Origin: Corticium candelabrum
Taxonomy: Eukaryota; Porifera; Homoscleromorpha; Homosclerophorida; Plakinidae
Assembly (NCBI RefSeq): GCF_963422355.1
Contig: NC_085088.1
Location: forward strand, 2,844,931 to 2,908,930
Length of the DNA stretch: 64,000 bases
Reading direction: 5' to 3'
Shown piece by piece: positions 49,748-60,822 of this stretch; the stretch's first letter is position 1, and every line of letters starts with the position of its first letter. Below the pieces are notes generated by a model, which worked only from the letters and a program-made list of their open reading frames with translations, was not told where the DNA came from and did no database searches. Both the position numbers and the translations under genes were made by a program.

Positions 49748-50490
49748 GAGAGAAGGGAGACACAAGTACTGGCAACATGGTAAGACTAGGAATTCTATAC
49801 ATATAGCGATGATTGACATGCACTGTATTGATTTAACTGAAGTGAATGCTATAGGGAGATGTTGCCTACGTGTTTATGAGTCCCACTTGGTTGAATGCCA
49901 ACCGCTCAGTTTTTCCAGACACCAACAAAAGAGACACATCGTCTAGTATTTGGTTCACGATCATCGTCTTCTCAACGACTTTTTAAAGTATGCTTGTGTT
50001 CGACACCGATTTGTATTTGCAAGTTTGGATTATTTTAGTATTTCTACAGGCACCTATTGTATCAGGAGGGACGCTATCCCAATCATCTGTCTACGTTGTC
50101 AACATCAAGTTCTGGAAAATACCACTAACTAGTGACAACGATCTCCACATGACACTTTGTGACGGGTCCTGCTGTGTTGGTTTTATGTACTTCGACAATC
50201 TTGTTCTCCAAATATCTCAATCCTCTTCATCCTCGTCTGTTTGTCAGCACTCTAGTTCTACCAGCCAATGGAATAAAATTAATTACGAACTGCGGGATGT
50301 TCGTTTTGAGCTCTCGTCATCTCACACTCTCGGTATGACGCGGAGTGCTGCATTGGACAAAGGAATGTCTCACACGTACAGCCACGTTCTGAAGCCAAAC
50401 AGCGGACTGTGGATAACAGTATGCGCAGACCCTTTCTATGAACACTACGACATACGTTTCATTGAAGTGACAGTTAAGAAAGTTGTGTGA
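49262..50490 (+). pseudogene. Collagen-like membrane protein, copy A (disrupted)
   Basis: Exon 1 (ATG at 49262) is followed by a changed donor (ATGGTACC where the intact copies have AAGGTACGG). The exon 2 acceptor TTCTAG has become TTCTGG. The exons encoding the first Gly-X-Y triplets (3 to 5) are absent, their place taken by a (CA)n array at 49660-49745 that abuts exon 6. Exon 7 (from about 49859) has one extra base (AACCGCTCAG against AACGCGCAG) that shifts the frame. Exon 8 (about 50050-50490) is still open and ends KKVV. Likely a pseudogene; the open last exon suggests recent death or recombination from an intact copy. Confidence 0.8.
49660..49745. repeat. (CA)n microsatellite at deletion junction of copy A
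   Basis: The array runs directly into the exon 6 acceptor (ACACAG/GGAGAG) where exons 3-5 would be expected. Confidence 0.93.
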
Positions 50491-50499
50491 ACACATTAG

Positions 50500-51120
50500 T
50501 CATTCAGTTTGATGTTACAAAACGGCAAAGACGGACGCTCTGTAGAATGTTTTGTTGGCATGCAGTCGAATTTTCGAGTAGCGTTAATTGTACGGCAATT
50601 TCCATGTGTCTATTTTTTCCGCTTTTTCGTCGTCTGCGCACGCGTTTGTTTCTTCAATATAATTTTGAAACTTTTATCTTTGTTTAAAATTCAAGTTTAT
50701 TGCACAAAGTTCTACTAAAATACAAGTCGGTAGATATCAACTATATAGGTCAATAATCAACGGTTCAAATCCGACATATACACTTGTCTTTTGATAAAGT
50801 TAATTAGGTTTATATAATAATTTAAGTTACCGTGCAAATCAGATTTCTCTATAGACAGACTCGTTTGTTGATTCCGAAACTTCTTGCTAGAGACTCAACA
50901 CAACAAACCGATGTTAAGATATTACATGTACTAGTAAGCGTTGTCCACGACATTGCATTGAATCAATTGCAACAAATTTAATGATACCACGTAACCAGGA
51001 CCTAGTCTCTCGCATAGCCTTCTCGCCGGCGGATGTAGGCAGGACAGGGTCTGGCTACGCGAGGCCTACCAGGACCTTATGTTAGTTTGTATTGGCAACT
51101 TATAACCAAAATAGTCGAAG
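50500..51120. repeat. Downstream module after copy A, with palindromic element
   Basis: Same module as at 46540, 48240, 54100, 59250 and 62260. It includes a hairpin element at about 51004-51066 (AGTCTCTCGCATAGCC...GGGTCTGGCTACGCGAGG). Confidence 0.8.
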
Positions 51121-53215
51121 CACGTGCTGCAGACGTCACTGCTTTGTGTTTACGTCTTTATCTGATGTGGACCGAGTTCGAGGAAGCATTTCTTGTACGA
51201 CTGGCGAGAATGGATCTGCACAGAACGTCGTGGGAAAGATATGCACAGCTCTTGGAGACACACTGTGCACCAAACGGAACATCGGGTTCATATCCTCAGA
51301 CGGTACTACTAGACAAGGAGGCAGGCTCTTTACAAAGCACTGTCTCCAAGATCGAAAAGGACACGAACGCGACCGCTCGCAGAACGAAAAGGAGGCATCG
51401 AACCCTATGGGGTGGTCGTGGCAAAGATCGACGTCTACGATATATCGATGGGCAAACTCCAAGAGACATTGAACGGAGTTTGCTTGTCTTTGGCTACGAG
51501 CATTACAGTATCGACTACATCCAGCACTTCTATGGGTGCTCGATCGCAAAGCTCTGGTGCAATGCCTTTGCAAAGTCCACGAGTTCAGCGAGCGAGGCGA
51601 ACTTTACAGCGTCATGGAGGAGAACACCCCAACAATCCTGGCCAACACCCGTACTGTGGGGAAACACGTATGCACGTGGGTACACAGCTCGCCCGATGGA
51701 TATACGACCCTGACAAAGTTGCACAACAAAATGGTTTCCCAATTCGAAGCTGGAGAGGTCCAAGAAAAATTTGGTGGCAAGTTGTGCGAGTACGTCGACT
51801 GTTCTATTTGCAAAACATTTCTCCACCCCGACGTACAAAAGCAAGGATGTACACGTATCGAGATCTCTCTTTATGCATGTCGAGGTAGCAAGCTATCTGG
51901 TACAACAGCCCAGGAGGTGGTAGCAAAAGCTCTCGCGCTTGTTTCGCCGTCAGACCACCCAGGATTATTCGTGGTGCAACTTTCCGAACAACAATGGGCA
52001 AATCTGACTTCCAAATTGAATCGATGCCTGGTTCTAGCTATTCAACCGATAGGCGAGATCTTTGTCGCATGGTACGTTCACACAACAACCGGCAGGGTGA
52101 CATGCATTTGCATAGCATCCACCACGACGACCGTGGAGAACGACAAGGCATTGGAACCTGCAGTGCAATGGGCTGCGGCCGACTTTGGGTTTCTCTGCTG
52201 TCCCATATTTCTAGTGGACGTGCTCTCGAGGTCGAGATAGGTCCTCTGCAATGCTAACACGAAAGGAACCGACACGATGACCATCCTAGCTGCGTCCATG
52301 AAGCCGAAACAACGCCATCGAGATGCAGTCGACTCAATGCATTGCTACCGGGAACACAGTACATATGTTGGACATGGTGCAGCAGACAAGCGAGTATCGT
52401 TGGAAAAGAGAAATCTATATTTGCCTTTCTTCCCACTCCAACCGACAGACGCATCTCGACTCTATCGAAAGCCGGACGAGAGAAGCGCCTTCAGGTAATC
52501 GAGGACGCGTTGGTCTCCAAGGAATGAAAGAGAGAAACACAGGACCTGCACGAACAGTACATACACAGACGAGACGAAAAGGAAAAGAAACACCTCTCGT
52601 ATTGGAAGCCCTACAAACCCACATACCAGCCCAAGCGGAATACCGAAAAGCGTCCGAGAGATTATACGCGAAAGTATTCTAGCATTAGAAACCTCCTTTC
52701 CTACCAAACTATCGAACCTTTTGCCATCGAACAGTCGAACTGCCACATCGTGGGCATGTTCCTTGAAGAGCGGGATACGCGTGGTTCTGCAGACGGGAAA
52801 CCTAGAGGTATGTATAGTATGGGCCACCAAGGCTATCTACCAACTCTTGGACACACACCAGAAGTACTTCGAACGCAACGATTGCATCTATTGGATCTGT
52901 GGCCAAGAGCTGTCTATCGATTTGCTACCGACGCGCACGTTCTACAAAGACTCCCAAGAGATCGCGTGGAACCCCATTATCGTGGTGCAGACTCCCGACC
53001 CCACACAACTCGAAGAGGTACATAGAATGGTCGACATGGTGCAGTACGCAAACCAACTGGAAAAAGAAACAACATATACCATGAAATTAGTGTCCCCACC
53101 CAAACACACCAGAAAAACGATCGACCCATCGGAAAAGGGAGTATGCGTGTAGACAATACTCTACGACGGTGTTCCGTATACTTTAGAACAGAAAAAACCC
53201 ATCCTGTTCCCGTAT
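51087..53215 (+). pseudogene. Unknown frame-broken ORF cluster, copy 1
   Basis: Roughly 2.1 kb of GC-richer, codon-like sequence inserted between array super-units 1 and 2. Open segments follow each other in different frames: 51087-51540 (YEHYSIDYIQHFYG), 51536-52240 (the longest, 234 residues, with CEYVDCSICKTFLHPDV and CTRIEISLYACRGS), 52342-52760 and 52721-53152 (ending KGVCV). A second copy starts at 62998 with the same segments. The Cys-x2-Cys cluster could bind zinc. I do not recognise the family; a transposon or viral gene is possible because it sits as a block between repeats and lacks introns. Frame changes imply loss of function, but programmed frameshifting or unrecognised introns have not been excluded. 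The right boundary, where the array sequence resumes, is near 53215. Confidence 0.6.
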
Positions 53216-54905
53216 GTGTGTTCACGTAACTGTAGATCTAGTAGTGCAATATGTAGACATAAACATAATAGGTTTTTACCATTTTCTGTATACGTAGATA
53301 GTCAGAGAAGGGCGACATCGTTAGACTTCTTTCTGCACAAACAGTGAGTTTGAATTCTGTGTGTATTATGAATCAATTTGCTGAACTGAATTAATGCTAG
53401 GGAGATGTTGCTTACGTGTTTATGAGTCCAATTTGGTTGAATGCCAAAGCGCAGTTTTTCCAGACACCAACAAAAGAGACACATTGTCTAGTATTCGGTT
53501 CACTATCATTGCATTCTCAACGACTTTTCTTAAGTATGCTGGTGTTCGACTCAGATTTGTATTTGCAAGTCTAGATTATTTCAATATTTCTACAGGCACC
53601 TATTGTATCAGAAAGGATGCTCACCTATTGTATCAGAAAGAATGCTATCTCACAGAGGCACTCATCTGTCTACATTGTAAGTAAACATCAAGTTCTGGAA
53701 AATACCACTAACCACTAGTGACAACGATACACTTTGTGACGGGTCGTACTGTGTTGATTTTGGGTACCTCGACAATCCTGGCCTCCACACATCTCAATTC
53801 TCTGAATTCGTCCTCGTCTGTTTGTCGGTATTCTAGTCCTACCAGCCAACATTAATCTCGAACTGTGGGATGTTCGTTTTGACCTCTCGTCATCTCACAC
53901 TGTCGGTATATGACGTGGAGTGCTGCAATGAACTAGAAATATGTCTCACACGTACAGCCACGTTCTCAATCCAAACAGCGGACTGTAGATAACAGTATCC
54001 ACAGACGATACCTCCGAACAGTACGACATAAGTTTCATTGAAGTGACAGTCAAGAAAGTTACGTAGTCATTTAGTTTGATGTTACAAAACGGCGAGGACG
54101 GACGCTCTGTAGAATATTTTGTTGGCATGCACATGTATTTTCGAGTAGCGTAAATTGCACGGCAGTTTTCGTGTGTCTATTTTCATTTCTGACTGTCTGG
54201 GCTTGTTACTTCAATATATAATTTTGATTCGATATCACTTCAATTTACGATCAAATAAATTTATGTTAATTATATGGAGCAAATCTTGTCAAATTTGTTT
54301 ATTGTCACAAACTTTTATCATCACACAAAGTACTAAAACACAAGTCGCTAAATGTTAACTCTAGATCAATACCTAGACTGACTCAAATTTGACATCTAGA
54401 CACGTGTCTTTTGATAGAAACTAATTAATGATTAAAAAGTACAACGTAGATTAATTAACTTACCGTGAAAATCAGACTTCTAGAGGCAGCCTCGTTTGTT
54501 GATTCCAAAACTTCATGCTACTGTCTGTGTCTGTGTTCATGAGAGAGGCCCGCGAATCTGAACACAATAAACCGATGATATATGATATTGCATATACTAG
54601 CAAGTACCGTCCAAGACATTGCATCGAATCAATTGCTATACAAATTATGTAAATTAACCACTGCTAACTCAAGAATGGCAACCAGGTGCGTGCACGTAAC
54701 TAGAACAACGGTTGTCCCGGACTGCGTAGTTGGCATGCATGATCTAGCTAGAGGCGATCACTTGCAGGTGAGTATGAAACACCATGCGACTGGGCTGTGA
54801 GACACAATAATATCTGTTTAGTTATGCTACATTCTTGCAGTTTGTATTGGCAACCTATCCAAACTAGTGGAGACACGTGCTCCAGACACCTGCTTCCTAC
54901 GCCTC
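53216..54905 (+). pseudogene. Partial collagen-like gene copy, super-unit 2 (psi-2)
   Basis: Exon 6-like sequence near 53300, exon 7 (about 53400-53530) out of frame, and a nearly full-length but decayed exon 8 (about 53595-54065) with internal deletions and stops, followed by the common downstream module to about 54905. Here exon 8 is not truncated as in the copies at 47.5 and 58.6 kb, so this is an older or less deleted version. Confidence 0.8.
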
Positions 54906-55069
54906 TAGTCATGATCAAGCACAACGTTACACTACACAAACGAAAAAATCTCAAGTATCATTCATTCGACGTGAATTCATCACAATCGCAAATCTAGCAA
55001 CGTTAGTCCTTGATGTCTAGACTATAATTGTGCCTTACCTATATGTAATTTGCGAGCCATTGACGTCGA

Positions 55070-55283
55070 TGCGGGGGACGAAAACACGACAGACTCACAG
55101 CAAGACGACACTCCGTGTTGTCGTGTTACTAAAGACAGTGTTGACGCATTGGCCAGGTTTTAACCAGCACGGGACCGTAACTTAACGTTCGACATCACCG
55201 TATCCCGCCTTGCTATAAAGAGTGGCGCAGTCAGAAGGTAGAGTCCAGTACTACAATCTAGTCTACGTACCTTTTACAATACG
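55070..55283 (+). promoter_or_regulatory. Conserved promoter of array gene B
   Basis: Inverted repeat ACACGACA (55084-55091) / TGTCGTGT (55119-55126) and TATAAA at 55214-55219, about 65 bases before the ATG. Confidence 0.65.
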
Positions 55284-55673
55284 ATGGGCATGTTAAGCAC
55301 GATGCTGGTTGGAACAGTGTTAGTGTTAATGTTGATGTACTCAAGGTACGGTGTTTCAAGCATGCTCGACTTTCTACAGTATATTATTTATAACAGTTTT
55401 GATGTGTTCTAGATGTGTGAGGTCTGTTCAAGTTCCACTGTCATCGCAAGCAACTGTTTGTCTTCCCTTGAAAGAATACGAAAATCGGGTACAGAGAGAA
55501 CATGCATGTTCTAACTCAATGCCTTTGTGCTCGGTCACGTCTAGGAGCTATCGGCGTCTGTGCATGCACATGCAGTAACAATCAAGTAGAAGAGTTCGTA
55601 CCTACCTATAGCCAAACACAAAACAGCTGGCGACACACGAGATCACACCCACACACCCACACGTACGCACACG

Positions 55674-55723
<50 letters not shown>

Positions 55724-55748
55724 CACACACGCACGAACGCAAACACAC

Positions 55749-55792
<44 letters not shown>

Positions 55793-55802
55793 GCACAAAC
55801 AA

Positions 55803-55868
<66 letters not shown>

Positions 55869-56954
55869 TTGCAACAACTAAAAATACCAAAAATCTATTC
55901 TATTTTTAGCAGTCTTCAAGTGTCACCAAAGGACAAAAGGTTTGTACTTCACAAACAAGTCGTTGTTGAATCCTAACATCGATTCGTTACCATTATAGGG
56001 AGCACCTGGAAAAATGGGACCACAAGTACCATAAAACAGCAAACAAAACATGTAAATTTCGACAATACAACGTTTGTTGTTGTACAGGGACAGAAAGGTG
56101 AAACAGGAGCTAGAGGAGAAAATGGAGTTGTGGGACGACAAGGTGCTAAGGTGGGTACCGCGCTTGACACAAACACGATATATTCTAATTATAATTGCTG
56201 CGCAGGGAGAGAAAGGAGGCATGAGTACTGGCAACATTGTAAGATTTCTATACATAAAGCGATGATTGATGGAAATGCTGTTTACTAATGCAATTGTTGA
56301 ACTGTATGCTCTATAGGGAGATGTTGCTTATGTGTTTATGAGCCCAACTTGGTTGAATGCCAACGCGCAGTTTTTCGAAACACCAGCAAAGGAGACACAT
56401 CGTCTAGTATTTGATTTACAATCTGGAAATCTTAGACCAATGTTTAAGGTATGTTAAAACAATAATATATGTATTTGCAAGTTTTAATTATTTCAATATC
56501 TATAAAGGCACCGATTGTACCACGAGAGACGCTATCCGACTCATCTGTATATATTGTAAACATCAAGTTCTGGAAAATACCACTAACTAGTGACAACGAT
56601 ATCCAAATGACACTTTGTGATCGATCATACTGTGTTGGTTTTGGGTACTTCGACAATTTGGAGATCTACCCATCTCAGTTTAGTCCATCCTCGTCTGTTT
56701 GTCGGCAGTCTGCTAGTCCTATCAGCCACCAATGGAGAAACACCAGGTATGAACTGTGGGATGTTCGTTTTGAGCTCTCGTCATCTCACACTCTCGGTAT
56801 CACGTGGAGTGCTGCAATGGACAAAGGAGTATCTTACACGTACAGCCACGTTCTCAATCCAAATAGCGGACTGTGGATACTAATGTGCGCAGACGATGAC
56901 GCCGAACGATACGACCTACGTTTTATCGAAGTGACAGTTAAGAAAGTTACGTAG
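55284..56954 (+). CDS. Transmembrane collagen-like protein, copy B (intact)
   Basis: Eight in-phase exons, 288 aa: 55284-55345, 55413-55488, 55913-55939, 55999-56025, 56088-56150, 56206-56238, 56317-56448, 56508-56954. Exon 1 encodes an N-terminal hydrophobic anchor ([12 protein letters not shown]), so type II topology or a signal peptide. Exon 2 is a short stalk with two cysteines. Exons 3-6 give 13 Gly-X-Y triplets from [12 protein letters not shown] to GEKGGM; exons 3-5 are 27, 27 and 63 bases, multiples of 9 as in true collagen genes. Exons 7-8 encode a C-terminal domain of about 190 residues starting [14 protein letters not shown], with conserved [28 protein letters not shown] and [10 protein letters not shown] do not recognise this domain; C1q, TNF and fibrinogen modules do not fit by eye. 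Trimerisation through the collagen stem is a reasonable inference. Ligand unknown. Confidence 0.82.
55650..55865. repeat. (CA)n array in intron 2 of copy B
   Basis: CA units with CGCA, AACG and ACAAC variants, at the same intron position as arrays in copies A and C. Confidence 0.95.
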
Positions 56955-58552
56955 TGATGCACTATACTCAGCTGATGCTACAAGCTTAGTTGCACGTCCA
57001 ATATAGTTTCTAAGAACATGCTAGTTCTGTTACTTGATTGTTGGCTTTATGCATCTTGCTCCTACACTTGAGCTCTCGTCAACGTCGTCTGCGTTTGTTA
57101 CGTGCAAGTCGTCCGTGGAGACGTCCACATCAATGTAGTATTTAGGGTTTTTCTAGCCAACTCCCAGCTTACAGACCAAATGTTAGTTATTGGCCATGGT
57201 GTGCGGACACTAGCGTAGCCAGACCTAAACCCACCCTCAAGTCACATGACAAAGTAGTTCGAATTGTGTCGTGCGTGTGGCAGTCCATTTCTTCTTTGTT
57301 AGATAATGCTGATTTTTGCAAATACGTGACTGGATCTAGTATAGGCGGTGTTATGTCACAGGAAACCTACAGCCACAACGTGCGGACCAACGCCAAACTT
57401 AGCGATAGTATCTAGAGTTCAAGTACACATTCGCAGTTTCGAAGAGTGTGTCTAGGCTCGTTCGAGAGTGCGTTTCTTTAACTCCACAACCTAATCCGGT
57501 TGATTTGTGGACCTTTACCCCGTGTCTTTATCTTCACGACCTAATCCGGTTGAGCTCACCTAAACTCCACAAACTAATTAAGCCAGCAGGTGGATTAGTT
57601 TGTAGAGATAGGCGTGGCCAATTAGTACGTGCTCGCGGAATGAAGTGAAGGAGTCAGTAGCAACAGAGCCGTGCAAACACAGAAGCTGCAAATGCAGCCG
57701 TAGACATGCAAAAGAACAAGATTGATTCATTTTGCACTACAAACACAATGCTCATGCTCATGTCTACATGCATGTTTCTTTATTCCACACTAATCTGATT
57801 CCACTGGATAAATACTTCCGGTTAATCCAGTAGAGCTCAACCGGATTAGATTGTGGAGATTAAAGAAATGCCATTCAGGCTTAGTTTTCCACCGATACCA
57901 AGTTTTGCCCATAGTAGCTATATAGACTACTGTACCGACACTGATACCTCGGTTTCCAACTATCGGCCGATACCGATACCAATACCGACACTGCGGCTGT
58001 ATGGCATTTCAGTTCTTTGTTGTGATATTAACTGTTAAATCAGAAAGAGCATTGATTCAAAAACAACGAAAAGCCCTAACTGTCTTCACTTCAACACTAC
58101 CAGGTATACAGTACTTTACTTGTTTATGGCAACGATCTCCCCGATACAACATTGTCACAATGAAGTTCCCGAGCAAGGGGATGATTAAAGTCGTACTGTT
58201 GCCCGGCCCTTCTGCATCGCTTCGTTGATCGTTGACTGCTGCTTGTCTTGTGTACACACACCCCTTTCTAATCCTCCGTAGCCTAGACTCGATCGTCAGG
58301 TTGCAAACTCTGCAGGTGTTTTCTAAGAATTGAGGTCTAGATTGTAAGTTATTGAGCTTGTTCCACCTTTCGAAACGCTTCTGTGCATATCTTACAAGAC
58401 ACTCTAAATACTGTTGTTTACTGCCGAAACCGAAAAGTGCCACCGGTACGAGTCGCCATGATATGTTAACCCTTGAGGTGCCAGACACGCGCGCGAGGTA
58501 CAACCAAGTGACCGATACCGATACTACACTGTACTGTCCAACTCCGGTACTG
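56955..58552. other. Unique spacer after copy B
   Basis: Here the array pattern breaks: the usual downstream module and the unknown ORF cluster are absent. It holds the terminal-inverted-repeat element at 57473-57868 and a CGTAGCCAGACCTAAACCC motif near 57213. A minus-strand frame at 58057-58614 is unrecognised. Confidence 0.5.
57473..57868. mobile_element. Non-autonomous terminal-inverted-repeat element
   Basis: TTTCTTTAACTCCACAACC and further CTAATCCGGTTGA on the left are matched in inverted order by TCAACCGGATTAG and TTGTGGAGATTAAAGAAA on the right, about 30 bases each with few mismatches. Interior fragments repeat the same motif. About 395 bases, noncoding. No clear target duplication was found. 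Confidence 0.6.
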
Positions 58553-59960
58553 CTGGAGTGCTGGTCTGGGTCCCACGTTTCAGATGATGTTAGCAGATCT
58601 AGACCTGCATGCATGGTAATTAATAAATATATTCATTAGAATAGATCATGTTGAATTGACTGCATGGGAGGTCTACTAGAACACTGAAAGAACCGACCCA
58701 TTAAATGCGCATCTACAAGCGGACATATTGCGTACTAAACGCATGCAAATATCCTAGCCCTTGTGTGGTCACTTACTGTAGATCTAATAGTGCAATATGT
58801 AGACATAAGCATAATAGGTTTTTGCTATTTACTGTGTTTAGGGAGAGAATGACGACACCGTAAGACTTCTTTCTGCACAAACAGTGATTTTGAATGCTGT
58901 GTGTATTATGAATTAATTTGCTGAACTGAATGCTAGGAAGATGTTGCTTATGTGTTTATGAGTCCAAGTTGGTTGAATGCTAACCCACAGTTTTTCCAAA
59001 CACCAAAAAGGAACACATCGTCTAGTATTTGGTTCACTATCATTGCGTTCTCGACGACTTTCTGTATTTGCAAGTCTAGATTATTTCAATATTTCTACAG
59101 ACACCTATTGTATCAGGATGGACGCAGTGGCACTCATCTGTCTACGTTGTAAGAAAACATCAAGTTCTGGAAAATACCACTAACATAAACTACTGACAAC
59201 GATATCCTCATGACACTTTGTGACGGGTCCTACTGTAAGCGTGAATATCGATGAGAACAGCGAGGCCGAGCCTTGTGCGCGTGCGTCACGAATCAAATTA
59301 AATTAATGTTAATACATGTAGCAAATCTTATCAAATTTGTTTATTGTCACATCATATTTAAACTTTTATCATTGCACAAAGTACTAGAACACAATTTAAG
59401 TCACTAAATGTCAACTATAGATCAATACCTGACTCAAATTTGACATCTAGACTGACACGTGTCTTTTGATACGAATTAATTAATGATTAAAAAGTACAAC
59501 ATAGATTAAGTAACTTACCATGCAAATCAGACTTCTAGAGGTAGACTCGTTTGTTGATTCCGAAACTTCGTGCTACGTACTCTAGCATGAGAGGCTCGTG
59601 AATCTGAACACAACAAACCGATGATATGATATTGCATGTACTAGCAAGTGCTGTCCATGACATTGCATTGAATCAATTGTTACGCAATGTAAATGAATCG
59701 CTGCTAACTTAAAATTACAACCGGGTGCGTGCACTTAACAAGGACAACGGTTGTCCCCGACTGCTTAGTTTTATAGTAGTAGTCGATCACGACTTGCCTT
59801 GCAGGTGCGTAAGAAACACCATGCGACTGGGGGACACAATAATATCTGTTTACTTATGCTACATTCTTGCAGTTTGTATTGGCAACATATCAAACTAGTG
59901 GGGGCACGTGCCCCAGGCCTCTGCTTCCTACGCCTCTACCCTGATGTCACCAGTTCATGA
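58553..59960 (+). pseudogene. Partial collagen-like gene copy, super-unit 3 (psi-3)
   Basis: Near-identical to 47504-48900, including the CCCACGTT...GATGATGTTAGCAGATCTAGAC leader, decayed exons 6 and 7 (exon 7 from about 58937), and the exon 8 homology that stops after GGGTCCTACTGT (about 59235) and runs into GCGTGAATATCGATGAG. The shared breakpoint proves common descent of super-units 1 and 3. Confidence 0.85.
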
Positions 59961-60119
59961 TCAAGCACGATTTTACATTACACAAACGAAAAAATCATTC
60001 TTTCGATGTGAATTCATCACAATCACAAATCTAGAGTCTGAACTGTAACATTAGTCCTTGATGTCTAGACTCTATAGTTATGCCTTGTCTGTAAGTAATT
60101 TGCGAGCCATTGACGTCGA

Positions 60120-60314
60120 TGCGGGGGACGGAAACACGACTAACTCACAGAATGACGACACTCCGTGTTGTCGTGTCACTAAAGACGGTGTTGACGCTTT
60201 TGCCAGGTTTTAACCAGCACGGGACCGTAACTTAACGTTTGACATCACCGTATCCCGCCTTGCTATAAAGACTTGCGCAGTTTAGTACTACCATCTAGTC
60301 TACGTACTTTTACG
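60120..60314 (+). promoter_or_regulatory. Conserved promoter of array gene C
   Basis: ACACGACT (60134-60141) / TGTCGTGT (60169-60176) inverted repeat with one mismatch, and TATAAA at 60264-60269, about 46 bases before the ATG. Confidence 0.65.
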
Positions 60315-60763
60315 ATGGCCATGTTAAGCGCGATGCTGCTTGGAACAGTTTTAGTGTTAATGTTGATGTACTCAAGGTACGGTGTTTCAAGCATGCTCGA
60401 CTTTCTACAGTATATTATTTATAAATGTATATAACAGTTTTGATGTGTTCTAGATGTGTGAGCTCTGTTCAAGTTCCACTGTCATCGCAAGCAACTGTTT
60501 GTCTTCCCTTGAAAGAATACGAAAATCGGGTACAGAGAGAACATGCATCTACCTCAATGCCTATGTACTCGGTCACGTCTATTAATTAAAGAGCTATCGG
60601 CGTCTGTGCATGCACATGCAGTAACAATCAAGTAGAAGAGTTCGCACCTACCTACAAACACAAAACAGCTGGGAACACACGAGATCACACCCACACGCCC
60701 ACACGTACGCACGCACGCACACACTCACACATCCACACCTACCCGTCCGCCCGCCCGCGCGCG

Positions 60764-60822
<59 letters not shown>

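Noticed and set aside
58057-58614. 185-residue minus-strand frame
   Set aside because: No recognisable domain, no splice support, and it overlaps repeat-rich spacer.
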